The notes under the pieces are model-generated. The model was not told the DNA's origin and made no database searches. It saw nothing but the letters and a program-made list of their open reading frames with translations. Both the position numbers and the translations under genes were made by a program. A DNA stretch of 50,553 bases from Candidatus Bathyarchaeota archaeon (GTDB taxonomy: Archaea > Thermoproteota > Bathyarchaeia > TCS64): NCBI GenBank assembly GCA_026394265.1, contig JAPKYO010000014.1:1-50553 (forward strand). The letters run 5' to 3'. Of the stretch, positions 17,456 through 25,100 are shown piece after piece; positions within the stretch are counted from its first letter, which is position 1; each line of letters opens with the position of its first letter.

Positions 17456-17610
17456 TGAAAGGCGTCGTTTTTGGTGCACTTTTTGCGCGTTTTTGGGTCA
17501 CTTTATGTACGTTTTTGTATATTTCCGATCCCAATCGGAGCCGATTCGGGGCTTCTTTTGGGTGATGGTGTGTTTTTATAAGAGATCAGGTGGACCCCCC
17601 CTCCCCCCCT
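17456..17610. repeat. dispersed intergenic repeat, copy A
   Basis: About 155 bases with two related partners in the window. The first half (TGAAAGGCGTC, GTGCACTTTTTGCGCG, TTTATGTACGTTTTTGTA, CCGATCCCAATCGG) matches 35641-35730 at roughly three bases in four. The second half (ATCGGAGCCG, GGCTTCTTTT, AGATCAGG and the terminal A-C7-T-C7 tract) matches 35479-35552. It occupies the divergent gap between the SDR and zinc-ribbon genes; a TTTTTATAAG inside it could be a promoter for the latter. No long ORF of its own. Confidence 0.75.
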
Positions 17611-17675
17611 CTGCGTGTGTTTTGTGGTTTCTTGGGCGGTGGATTATTTTAGAGGGGCGCGAGGGAGTAGGGGTG

Positions 17676-18401
17676 GTGAATGGGTTGAGGTGTCCCGGTT
17701 GTGGCTCCGAGGTCGTTGGGGGTGCGCGTTTCTGCCCCGGCTGCGGGGCCCCACTCGGCTCTCCGTCGCCGAGCGGCGTCGTCTACCTCTTCGGCGACCG
17801 ATTCGCGGGGCGTGACAAGTTGCTCTCCGCCGGCGAGAAGCTGCCATGCAGCGACGTCAAGGTTCAGAAGAGGGAGCTCGCGCAGGAGATGTTTCGCGCC
17901 GCGTTTGCCTCGTTAGCACAGGGCGGGCAATTGAGTCTCGCACTCGGGCAGAAGAAGACTCTCCTCTTCAAGTCGAGCGCCGTCTTCGTCACGCTGAACA
18001 GGCGTGAAGCCCTTGAACTCGGCGGATTGGAGGCGGGCATCCTCCGGGCACTCACCGGCGATCCCAAGAGGGACAGCGTCGAGGAGGTGGTCGGGCGCGC
18101 CATCGGGGAGGAGAGCATAGACCCATGGGGCGCCGCGATCGATCAGGCGAGGGGACACCTGCTCCAACTCGGATACTTCGTTGAGGAGGAGCGCGGCGGG
18201 CTCGGCAGGCTCGTCCCTGGGCGTAAATTGTTGCCCCAGTGTGAACGCATAGCAGCTCTTCAGGGGCACGTGCCGACCGTGCAGGCACTCCTAGCCGGCC
18301 TATCAAGCCGGGACCCAGCACTGAACAAGCAGCTCGGCGACGACATCAAGAAGGGCATAACATCGCGCTACAAAACCCGGGAAATAGACGCGGATGAGTG
18401 A
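17676..18401 (+). CDS. double zinc-ribbon protein with a helical C-terminal domain, unknown role
   Basis: 241 residues from GTG. Residues 5-28 form a zinc-ribbon of the CPGCG-x12-FCPGCG type, as in many archaeal regulators. The remaining 200 residues are mostly helical with a short beta unit (KKTLLFKSSAVFVTLN) and do not match a family I know. An in-frame extension to 17493 enters the dispersed repeat and is not expected to be coded; GTG at 17673 is an equal alternative. TTATTTTAG at about 17644 may serve as TATA. Its last 34 bases overlap tail-to-tail with the AbrB-like gene. Confidence 0.75.
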   Translation: MNGLRCPGCGSEVVGGARFCPGCGAPLGSPSPSGVVYLFGDRFAGRDKLLSAGEKLPCSDVKVQKRELAQEMFRAAFASLAQGGQLSLALGQKKTLLFKSSAVFVTLNRREALELGGLEAGILRALTGDPKRDSVEEVVGRAIGEESIDPWGAAIDQARGHLLQLGYFVEEERGGLGRLVPGRKLLPQCERIAALQGHVPTVQALLAGLSSRDPALNKQLGDDIKKGITSRYKTREIDADE

Positions 18402-18553
18402 GATAGATTCTCCCTAGGTAGCTTGATCATTATCTGGTTTTTCACTCTGTCATACTCCCACGTTAAGATGTCACCCATCTTGATGCCCGCGCTCACCCGA
18501 ATCTCAGGAGGGATCGTGAAACGATAATTGCGAGTCACTTTTCCTGTGGGCAC
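18368..18553 (-). CDS. AbrB/MazE-type DNA-binding protein (orphan antitoxin-like)
   Basis: 61 residues with the swapped-hairpin SpoVT-AbrB pattern: GKVTRNYRFTIPPEIRVSAG, then IKMGDILTWEYDRVKNQIMI, ending in a short basic tail. Such proteins bind DNA as dimers and are either transition-state regulators or antitoxins. No toxin gene adjoins it: the neighbours are a zinc-ribbon gene, which it overlaps by 34 bases in convergent orientation, and a promoter region. It may therefore be a free-standing regulator. The conserved R-F-T-I-P-x-E-I/V core is intact. Confidence 0.85.
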   Translation of the reverse strand: MPTGKVTRNYRFTIPPEIRVSAGIKMGDILTWEYDRVKNQIMIKLPRENLSHSSASISRVL

Positions 18554-18683
18554 TGTCGGTCAAGTAATTTTGTTTGGTTGTAGGTTTAATGAGGATTGTG
18601 AATCAAGAGTGGTGTGTTGTGGGTAACCAACTTTTTCACGTTTAATAGCCGGTCACAGCCCATATTCTTGTAAGCGTTTCCCG

Positions 18684-19469
18684 GTGATGGTTTTGTGTCC
18701 CGATAAGACTGTGAGCCTCGTCGAGGCGTCTGAGATAGACTCGGATCGTCTCGCGGAGATAGGAAAAAGGGCGTATGATTCAGATGTCGCGTTTGGTGCG
18801 CCGGCCGTCGGCGGGCCGCAGGGCTACGACTCCGCCGCGTATTACACGCGCTCCCTCAGGTTCCTCGGCTGCTACGCCATCCTGCAGGGGGAGGACATCG
18901 TGGGCGGCGCCATGGTGAACGTCAGCGGCGTACACGGCATCGTCGAGAGGATATTCGTCGACCCCGACCACCAGAGGGAGGGGATAGGATCGGAGGCGAT
19001 GAGGCAACTCGTGGCCCGGTACCCGGACGTCGCCCTCTGGACCCTCGGCTCCCCCGAGTGGAACACGAGGACGCCGCCCTTCTTCGAGGGGCTCGGCTTC
19101 AAGCAGATCGGCTGGGAGCACAGCGACCCGAAGATCAGGGCGAGGTGGTACGAGAAGAAGACGGGCGACGCCGAGGCCATCATGCCCATCGGCTCACTGA
19201 AGGAGGGCATGAGCAACGTCACCGTCGAGGGCAAGGTGGCGGAGAAGTCGTACCCACGCTCCGTCCGATCAAAGAGGGGTGGGGAGCTCATGGTCGCCAA
19301 CGCGGGGCTCGAGGACGCCACCGGCAGGATAGTGATGGTGATCTGGGACAAGCAGTTCGAGGTCGTCAAGGTCGGGACCCGGCTCAGGGTGGAGAACGGC
19401 TACACGAACGCCTATAGCGGGATTACGCAGCTCAACGTCGGCTACGGGCGACTGATAATACTCATCTAA
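18684..19469 (+). CDS. GNAT acetyltransferase fused to an RPA/SSB-like OB fold
   Basis: 261 residues in two parts. Residues 1-165 are a GNAT domain: VGGAMVNVSGVHGIVERIFVDPDHQREGIGSEAMRQL contains the V-x-P-x-x-Q/R-x-x-G-x-G acetyl-CoA signature (QREGIG near residue 99), followed by PPFFEGLGFKQIGWE. Residues 170-261 are a separate barrel resembling archaeal single-strand-binding OB folds: LKEGMSNVTVEGKVAEK, then ATGRIVMVIWDKQF, GTRLRVENGYTN and LNVGYGRLII. The linker is short. GNAT joined to a nucleic-acid-binding OB fold suggests acetylation of a nucleic-acid-bound substrate, but this is inference. The second ATG (18687) is an alternative start. Confidence 0.85.
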   Translation: MMVLCPDKTVSLVEASEIDSDRLAEIGKRAYDSDVAFGAPAVGGPQGYDSAAYYTRSLRFLGCYAILQGEDIVGGAMVNVSGVHGIVERIFVDPDHQREGIGSEAMRQLVARYPDVALWTLGSPEWNTRTPPFFEGLGFKQIGWEHSDPKIRARWYEKKTGDAEAIMPIGSLKEGMSNVTVEGKVAEKSYPRSVRSKRGGELMVANAGLEDATGRIVMVIWDKQFEVVKVGTRLRVENGYTNAYSGITQLNVGYGRLIILI

Positions 19470-19476
19470 TTTATAG
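19467..19476 (+). promoter_or_regulatory. TATA box of the beta-lactamase-family gene
   Basis: TAATTTATAG overlaps the stop of the preceding gene and lies about 26 bases upstream of the ATG at 19498, indicating a leaderless transcript. Confidence 0.6.
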
Positions 19477-19497
19477 TGAATCAACGTAGACTCATTC

Positions 19498-20874
19498 ATG
19501 GTCTCCGAGATTCTCAGTTGCCTTGATCTTTCCTCCGGCGTGGGCATGTTCACCGCGTGGATAGAGGCCCAGATGGCGTACAGGGGCCAGCCCGGCCTCT
19601 CCATCGCCGTGGTAAGCGACCAGAAGATGGTATGGTCAAAGGGGTTCGGCTACGCCGACGTCGAGAAGAGGGTCGAGGCGACGCCGAAGACGAGGTATAG
19701 GATCGCCTCGATAACCAAGCTGTTCACCGCGACCTCCATCATGCAGTTGAGGGATCGGGGGATGCTTAGCCTCGATGACGAGGTGGCGACCCATTTGCCA
19801 TGGTTCAAGCTGAAGGGGGGCTACCCGGAGGCGCCTCCGATCAGGATCTGGCACCTGCTCACCCACACCTCGGGCCTCCCCCGTGAGGCGCCGACGCCCT
19901 ACTGGACCGACTCAAACTTCCCGACGCGGGAGGAGGTCATGCGGCTACTATCGACGCAGGTGGCGGCTGCGCCGACGGAGACGCTGTGGAAGTACTCGAA
20001 CCTCGCCCTGACGGTGGCGGGGGAGATCGTGCAGGAGGTGTCTGGCACGCCCTACGCGGAGTATGTCGAGGAGTACATCCTCAAGCCGCTGGGCATGAAG
20101 AACACGCTGGTGTTGCCACCTGCCCCCGATGACCCGATGCTGGCGAAGGGCTACGGGAGGAGGCTGCCCGACGGCTCACGGGGAGTCTCCCCCTACACGG
20201 ACTGCAAGGGCATAACCCCCGCCGCAAACATGACCACCACCGCCGAGGACCTCGCCAAGTTCGCCATGCTACAGTTCAGGGACGGCCCCGAGGGCGGCAA
20301 GCAGATACTCCGTGGCAGCACCCTCCGCGAGATGCACCGCCCCCACTGGCTCCAGCCAGACTGGAGGGAGGGATTCGGCGTAGGCTTCAAGCTGAGCCGC
20401 ATCGGGGGCAAGACCTTCGTCGGCCACGGCGGCGCAGTGCAGGGCTTCAGGACACACATCAGGACCAGCCCCGACGACAAGGTGGGCGTCGTCGTGCTGA
20501 CGAACTCGGACGACGGGCAGCCGATCAGCTACGCCGAGAAGGCGCTGCAGTGGCTGACATACCCCCTGACAATGGGCAAGACCGGCGCCGAGGCAGAGAA
20601 TCCCTACGCCGTCTACGAGGGCAGGTTCAGGGACGCGTGGAGCGACATGCAGACGCTCACCCTCAACAACGGCCTCTACGCCATCGACCCCTCCCAGCCC
20701 GACCCGGCACTCACACTAATCAAACTCGAACCAAACGGAGAACACACATTCAAGATGTACCCCGAGGAGGGCAGCGGCTCCCACGGAGAGAACATGGTAT
20801 GGGAGTTCGATAAGAGAAGGGTCGTCAGGGTGAAGAGGGGCGAGAACTACACTTACCCCGTGAAGAAGTGGTAG
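19498..20874 (+). CDS. serine beta-lactamase-fold hydrolase (class C / esterase EstB type)
   Basis: 458 residues with the serine-reactive motifs of the family: S71-I-T-K74, a Y-S-N triad element (WKYSNLALTV near 163) and GHGGAVQGF for the third motif near 305. An additional C-terminal domain of about 90 residues (from about 370) follows, as in many CubicO-type peptidases and esterases. No signal peptide is apparent, so the enzyme is probably cytoplasmic; substrates may be D-amino-acid peptides, esters or lactams. Being in an archaeon without peptidoglycan, a cell-wall role is unlikely. The promoter is within the gap after the GNAT-OB gene. Confidence 0.9.
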   Translation: MVSEILSCLDLSSGVGMFTAWIEAQMAYRGQPGLSIAVVSDQKMVWSKGFGYADVEKRVEATPKTRYRIASITKLFTATSIMQLRDRGMLSLDDEVATHLPWFKLKGGYPEAPPIRIWHLLTHTSGLPREAPTPYWTDSNFPTREEVMRLLSTQVAAAPTETLWKYSNLALTVAGEIVQEVSGTPYAEYVEEYILKPLGMKNTLVLPPAPDDPMLAKGYGRRLPDGSRGVSPYTDCKGITPAANMTTTAEDLAKFAMLQFRDGPEGGKQILRGSTLREMHRPHWLQPDWREGFGVGFKLSRIGGKTFVGHGGAVQGFRTHIRTSPDDKVGVVVLTNSDDGQPISYAEKALQWLTYPLTMGKTGAEAENPYAVYEGRFRDAWSDMQTLTLNNGLYAIDPSQPDPALTLIKLEPNGEHTFKMYPEEGSGSHGENMVWEFDKRRVVRVKRGENYTYPVKKW

Positions 20875-20879
20875 ACGAG

Positions 20880-20906
20880 ACAAAAACCGGCTTTTTTCCG
20901 TTTTGT
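20880..20906 (+). terminator. hairpin with T-run after the hydrolase gene
   Basis: ACAAAAACCGG and CCGTTTTGT can pair around a CTTTTTT loop, immediately after the stop at 20874, and further T residues follow. It may end transcription of the hydrolase gene and perhaps also of the minus-strand RNA beyond it. Confidence 0.5.
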
Positions 20907-20927
20907 GATTTTCTAAGAATCGGGGGG

Positions 20928-21094
20928 TGCCCAGGCGAGGTCACCGCGCCGACATCGCTTTGGCGTTGTCAGCTGGGGAGTGCAGGTTTCCCGGCCAGCC
21001 AAAGCCAACCAGTTCCTTCGCAGCCCGCTCCTCACGGCTCCGCGGCTTTCAGGTCATCCACTGCTTCGACCTTTCGTCCGCTCCCACCTGGGCA
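20928..21094 (-). ncRNA. candidate structured non-coding RNA, about 167 nt
   Basis: The ends TGCCCAGG (20928) and CCTGGGCA (21087) are perfectly complementary and close the domain. Inside, AGGTC (21051) pairs with GACCT (21068), and GCTTTGGC (20957) pairs with GCCAAAGC (20998) around an inner CTGG/CCAG stem. A TATA-like GCTTATACC on the minus strand at 21115-21123 lies about 25 bases before the closing helix, so transcription on the minus strand is most likely. No convincing ORF occupies the 370-base gap. SRP RNA helix-8 and RNase P core motifs are absent (and RNase P RNA is found elsewhere in this window). Family unknown. Confidence 0.55.
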
Positions 21095-21114
21095 AAAGCA
21101 ATTAATGCCGCAGG

Positions 21115-21123
21115 GGTATAAGC
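21115..21123 (-). promoter_or_regulatory. TATA box of the candidate RNA
   Basis: GCTTATACC on the minus strand, 21-29 bases upstream of the first base of the closing helix at 21094. Confidence 0.5.
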
Positions 21124-21246
21124 GCGTTCCATTGCGCCCCGCTATCAATTACAGGTTTCTAAACCGCCTATTACGCCGTCAAATGCGTCGTATCAGCTAA
21201 GTATTATCATGAGCCGAAAGTCACCGATTAATTGCGTCCGATGCCG

Positions 21247-22101
21247 TTAGAAGGGGGCGCAACCCGATGTCGTCCTCACTCTGTAGACGCTCGTCTGCGC
21301 GGTTATGTAGAGGGTCTTGAAGTCGGCGTCGCCCCACGCGACGTTTGAGGTGACCTGTGGGACCTCGATGACGCCGAGCGGCTCGCCGGAGGGGTCGATG
21401 ACCCAGACGCCGCCGGAGCCGGTGCAGTAGACATTGCCGTGGATGTCGACCTTCATGCCGTCGGGGTTCCCCGGCTTGGGCCCCTTGAGCTCGGCGAAGA
21501 GCCTGCCGTTGCATATTGACCCGTCTCTTCGTACGTCGAATACCCTGATGTGTCGCTTCGCGGTGTCGTCGATGTAGAGCATGGACTCGTTTGGGCTGAA
21601 GGCGAGGCCGTTCGGGCGCTCGAAGGTGTCGTCGAGTAGGATCAGCTTCCCGCGGAGGCCGAGCCTGTAGACGCCCTGGTAGGGCAGCTCCTTCCCCTCA
21701 CATTTGTCGCCGAGGCCGTAGGGTGGGTCGGTGAAGTAGATGGCGCCGCTCCTCGCCACGACGGCGTCGTTTGGGCTGTTGAGCCTCTTCCCCTCGTAGC
21801 TCTCGGCGAGCACCTTCACGGCGCCGTCTGGCTCGGTGCGTGTGAGGCGCCTGTCGTGCTCGCAGGCTATGAGGCGTCCTCTCCCGTCGAGGGTGAGCCC
21901 GTTGCTGCGCCCGCTCGGCCTCCGATAGACCTCGGCGCGCCCGACGCCGGGGGTCCAGCTGTAGATAGTGCTCGCGGGGATGTCGGAGAAGAGCAATCTC
22001 CCCTCCGCCCAGAGGGGGCCCTCCGTGAACTGGAATCCGCCGAGGATCTTCTCAACCTGCGGGTTTGGGACGATTTCTCCTAGTCTGGACGCCTTCGGCA
22101 T
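21247..22101 (-). CDS. SMP-30/gluconolactonase-family lactonase
   Basis: 284 residues of a six-bladed beta-propeller. Landmarks are FTEGPLWAEGRLLFSDI with the metal-ligand Glu near residue 27, SNGLTLDGRGRLIACEH, NSPNDAVV with the ligand Asn near 108, FTDPPYG, and PNGLAFSPNESMLYIDD with the catalytic/ligand Asp near 180. The family hydrolyses sugar lactones such as gluconolactone with a divalent metal. Cytoplasmic. It is divergent from an SDR dehydrogenase, an arrangement often seen where a sugar or alcohol is oxidised to a lactone and then opened; the pairing here is an inference. Confidence 0.9.
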   Translation of the reverse strand: MPKASRLGEIVPNPQVEKILGGFQFTEGPLWAEGRLLFSDIPASTIYSWTPGVGRAEVYRRPSGRSNGLTLDGRGRLIACEHDRRLTRTEPDGAVKVLAESYEGKRLNSPNDAVVARSGAIYFTDPPYGLGDKCEGKELPYQGVYRLGLRGKLILLDDTFERPNGLAFSPNESMLYIDDTAKRHIRVFDVRRDGSICNGRLFAELKGPKPGNPDGMKVDIHGNVYCTGSGGVWVIDPSGEPLGVIEVPQVTSNVAWGDADFKTLYITAQTSVYRVRTTSGCAPF

Positions 22102-22203
22102 GGCCTATCGGGGTGTATGGGTGGCGTCGGGGATTTAATGGGTGCGACTCCCGATACACGGGTCCTTAAACATATTAACCGTCGCCGCGGAAGGAGAAGT
22201 GTT

Positions 22204-22986
22204 ATGAACAGATTACAGGGGAAGACCGCACTCATCACGGGAGCGGGTTCAGGCATAGGCAGGGCCACCGCCATCCTGTTCGCAGCGGAGGGCGCCCGAG
22301 TCGCAGTCAACGACATCAGCGAGAAGGGCGGCCAAGATACCGTACGGCTGATCAAGCAGGGGAAGGGGGAGGCCACCTTCTACAAGGCAAACGTGACGAA
22401 GCTGCCCGAGGTCAAGGCCATGGTGAAGCAGATACTCGACCGCTACGGCAGAATCGACGTGCTGCACAACAACGTAGGCGGCTGGCAGAAGGAGAACAAC
22501 GACACCGTCGTCAACGACTCCGAGGAGGAGTGGGACAGGCTCATCAACCTCAACCTGCGCGGGGTCTTCCTCGTGTCGAAGGAGGTCGTCCCGCTCATGA
22601 TCAAGGGGGGCGGCGGGTCGATAATCAACACCATCACGACGAACGCCTACATGAACTACGTGGGCAACCACGCCTACGGGACATCGAAGGGGGGCCTCCG
22701 TGAGCTGACGAGGTCCATGTGCCTTGACTACGCCAAGCACAGCATAAGGGTCAACGGGCTCGTCCCCGGCGAGACGGTGACGCCACAGTGGACCGCCTCG
22801 ATAGAGGCCGCCCCCAACCCGGAGGAGACGAAGAGCTTCCTCATCAAGAAGATACCCATGGGGCGCTTCGCGCAGCCCGAGGACATAGCCAAGGGGGCGC
22901 TGTTCCTCGCATCCGACGAATCATGTTACGTCAACGGGCACATCCTCTTCGTCGACGGCGGGCTGACAGCCGGCTTCTATGGATGA
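22204..22986 (+). CDS. short-chain dehydrogenase/reductase (SDR)
   Basis: 260 residues from the ATG at 22204, which follows a GGAAGGAG ribosome site; an in-frame ATG at 22117 lacks one and adds no homologous sequence. Motifs are TGAGSGIG near residue 13, HNNVGG in place of the usual NNAG, INTITTNAYM for the catalytic serine region (Ser replaced by Thr in ITT), the YGTSK active-site Tyr/Lys near 155, and GHILFVDGG at the end. NAD(P)-dependent oxidation or reduction of a sugar or alcohol is expected. Divergent from the SMP-30 lactonase gene. The unusual HNNVGG and the Ser-to-Thr change deserve note. Confidence 0.88.
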   Translation: MNRLQGKTALITGAGSGIGRATAILFAAEGARVAVNDISEKGGQDTVRLIKQGKGEATFYKANVTKLPEVKAMVKQILDRYGRIDVLHNNVGGWQKENNDTVVNDSEEEWDRLINLNLRGVFLVSKEVVPLMIKGGGGSIINTITTNAYMNYVGNHAYGTSKGGLRELTRSMCLDYAKHSIRVNGLVPGETVTPQWTASIEAAPNPEETKSFLIKKIPMGRFAQPEDIAKGALFLASDESCYVNGHILFVDGGLTAGFYG

Positions 22987-23019
22987 GGATACGTGCCACT
23001 TTCCCTGTTCCGTGAATCC

Positions 23020-24186
23020 TTACTTGTTTAGTTTCTCGCATCCGTCCCTTGTTATCAGGTAGCCGTCTTCGACTCGCAGACCGCCCCATGGCGCGTTGAA
23101 GACGGGTATGTCGACGGAGATCACCATGTTTTCTCTAAGCACCTCTCTGCTTCCGGGGCCGAATATTGGCGGTTCGAACTCGACGACGCCGACGCTGTGG
23201 AGGCCCGAGTATAGGAAGTTCTCACCTAGGCCGGCCTCCGTCATGACTCTCCTGCCCTCCGCTTCGACGAGCCTTCCTTGTATCCCCGGGCGGAGAGCCT
23301 TGTGGCATGTCGATTGGGCGTCGTAGGCTGCCTCGGCGGCCTTCTTTATCTCCTCGCCGGGTTCCCCGACCAGCACCGGTCTCGCGATTGCCCCGTGGTA
23401 ACCCTCATACCGTGGGGCGAGGGTGACGAGGACGAGGTCGTCTCTCTCGATCTTGCGCAGCGTGGTTCTGGCGAGTATCGGCCGCGAGTTGGGGCCGGAG
23501 GCGACTATGGTGTCTATCCCCATCCCCTCCGATCCGGCCCTCCTCATGGCGTACTCCGCCTCTGCCGCGACCGCCCTCTCGGTGACACCCGGCTTCACGG
23601 ATGAGATCGCGGCCTCCATGCCCTTCTCAGCGACGCCGTAGGCACGCCTTATGACGGCTATCTCGGCGGACGTCTTCACGGCCCTCAAGAGGCTAAGGTC
23701 AGCCTCGGCGTCGACCCACGTCGCGTCAGGCAACGCGCGCCTCAGGGCGGTCAGGGTCTTCTCCCCCATCGCGTCCAACCCCCCGACCCCCACCCTCCGA
23801 ATCCCGCCGACGTCCGTGAAGCCATCGAGTATCTCCCTCAAGCCCCGTATCACCGCGTACGGGTAGTCCTCGTCGGGGTGCGTGAACTCCCTCAGGACGT
23901 GTATCTGCTCAAGTTGTCCGACGAGCCTGGCGTACTCCTCACTCTCGGGGCCAGTCAGCATGTGCGGGTCACCCTCAGGAAGGAGGGCTATGCTGACTGG
24001 CTCGAAGTGGGGTTGAAATCCCGCCATATATCTGGCGTGGGCTGCCCCGGCGGTGGCGCGGTCGTCCGAGTAGGTCAAGACGAGGTCGTAACCCTTATTC
24101 TCCATCAGCTTCTGGGTGGCTCTCCAGCGCCTCGGGTATTCGCCTTTGGGGATGACTGGGCGTCCAGACGACTGCATGAGATTCAC
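23020..24186 (-). CDS. M24-fold (pita-bread) protein lacking metal-ligand aspartates
   Basis: 388 residues with an N-terminal creatinase-type domain and a C-terminal pita-bread domain (LSLLRAVKTSAEIAVIRRA around 164-182, EGYHGAIARP near 261). In metallopeptidases of this fold two Asp ligands are found eight before and three after the Tyr of G-Y; here these are T255 and A266. The GHG-type His segment is SGLHSVGVVEFEPP, and the Glu of the IEP motif is Asp (SVDIP). So it probably is not an Xaa-Pro peptidase but a creatinase/ectoine-hydrolase-like amidinohydrolase or a non-enzymatic paralogue. The ATG at codon 4 (24177) is an alternative start. It lies directly downstream of the RNase P islet. 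Confidence 0.8.
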   Translation of the reverse strand: MNLMQSSGRPVIPKGEYPRRWRATQKLMENKGYDLVLTYSDDRATAGAAHARYMAGFQPHFEPVSIALLPEGDPHMLTGPESEEYARLVGQLEQIHVLREFTHPDEDYPYAVIRGLREILDGFTDVGGIRRVGVGGLDAMGEKTLTALRRALPDATWVDAEADLSLLRAVKTSAEIAVIRRAYGVAEKGMEAAISSVKPGVTERAVAAEAEYAMRRAGSEGMGIDTIVASGPNSRPILARTTLRKIERDDLVLVTLAPRYEGYHGAIARPVLVGEPGEEIKKAAEAAYDAQSTCHKALRPGIQGRLVEAEGRRVMTEAGLGENFLYSGLHSVGVVEFEPPIFGPGSREVLRENMVISVDIPVFNAPWGGLRVEDGYLITRDGCEKLNK

Positions 24187-24265
24187 TGGGTTATTGTCTA
24201 CCTGCTAGGTTATAATACGGATAATTTGCCGAAGTGGAGATCCGATTGACTGTGCCAAGTTGTGG

Positions 24266-24284
24266 GTAGTCGGTGTGCCGGTCG
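24266..24284. repeat. distal copy of the RNase P RNA 3' end (att-like direct repeat)
   Basis: GTAGTCGGTGTGCCGGTCG matches 25101-25119 at 18 of 19 bases in the same orientation. The 25101 copy is the 3' strand of RNase P helix P1. The two copies bracket an A+T-rich segment of 816 bases, the layout left by site-specific integration at an RNA gene 3' end. Confidence 0.7.
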
Positions 24285-24342
24285 AAAACCATTCACCCCC
24301 AGTAACACCTCGTTTATGCTAGAAAACAAACCTAACCAACTG

Positions 24343-24564
24343 ATGACGAAGACCATCTCCCTGACAGAAGACGCCTACGAACTGCTCAAGAATATGAAGA
24401 GGGGAAATGAAAGCTTCTCCGACACTATAATGCGCCTCGCTAAGCGTAGACACCTATCCAATTGCGCGGGGCTCTGGTCGGATATCCCTGATGAGAAGAG
24501 GGAAGCCACCACCAGAAAAATCAGGGAAGTTAGGAAAAGAATTGAACCTGAGCATTTGAATTAA
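24343..24564 (+). CDS. VapB-like (DUF217-type) antitoxin, orphan
   Basis: 73 residues from the ATG at 24343; an upstream ATG at 24316 adds nine A+T-rich-coded residues without similarity. The N-terminus KTISLTEDAYELLKNMK followed by NESFSDTIMRLAKR is the ribbon-helix-helix-like pattern of archaeal DUF217/VapB antitoxins. The C-terminal part (SDIPDEKREATTRKIREVRK) would be the toxin-binding tail. No VapC PIN-domain gene follows; the next gene is on the other strand. A+T-rich codon use and position inside the islet suggest import with its toxin lost. Confidence 0.8.
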   Translation: MTKTISLTEDAYELLKNMKRGNESFSDTIMRLAKRRHLSNCAGLWSDIPDEKREATTRKIREVRKRIEPEHLN

Positions 24565-24612
24565 AAAACTTCTCAATCAATTCGTACAATCAGACAGCAG
24601 AAAACGAGGGCA

Positions 24613-24924
24613 TCAAATACCTGCTTCATATTTGCCTCCAGTCATTTGAGATAAAGCATACGATAAGGGCATAGTCAATGCATTCATCAACTCACCAAAT
24701 GCATAATTTGGAACCCATTCTTCTAAAAATGGTGCAATACTAAGAACACCTTCCATAGGAGTGAGTGTTCGTGCATAGAAAAACCAAAGGAGAGGAGGTA
24801 TCAAACCCAACATTGAATTGATAAAGAAAATTACTTTCCAACCAGTTAATTTCCAACAAAAAAAATCTATAATAACTTGAATCGTGCCTATCACTAATAA
24901 ATATGCAAGGTTTACAGTAACCAT
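24613..24924 (-). CDS. small membrane protein in the islet, unknown function
   Basis: 103 residues with about three hydrophobic segments: LAYLLVIGTIQVIIDFFCW (5-24), VIFFINSMLGLIPPLLWFFY (30-50) and LMNALTMPLSYALSQM near the end. The proline-rich loop between spans two and three includes FLEEWVPNYAFGE. Codon use is A+T-rich, unlike the neighbours outside the islet. It resembles short archaeal membrane proteins of unknown role; I do not recognise a family. It converges with the VapB-like gene. Confidence 0.65.
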   Translation of the reverse strand: MVTVNLAYLLVIGTIQVIIDFFCWKLTGWKVIFFINSMLGLIPPLLWFFYARTLTPMEGVLSIAPFLEEWVPNYAFGELMNALTMPLSYALSQMTGGKYEAGI

Positions 24925-25100
24925 AATATTAACTAGAGTCGTTTATTTTATAAATTACGCGCGTCCCCGTGGCGAAAACATCCGTCGTCCGTCGCCGTCA
25001 ACGGACCCAGAAAACGGCCTCAAACCCGAAAAGAGACGAAAACAGCCGAAATCGTGACGACGACGAACATACCCCCTCCCCCCCACCTATGCACGCGCCG

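Larger units (their letters stand above)
24285..25100. mobile_element. A+T-rich islet at the 3' end of RNase P RNA, no integrase
   Basis: The 816 bases between the two repeats are much richer in A+T than the flanks and carry only a VapB-like antitoxin gene and a small membrane-protein gene on opposite strands. No recombinase is present. It may be a deletion remnant or a cassette moved in trans. Integration reconstructs the 3' end of the RNA gene, leaving it functional. Confidence 0.55.
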
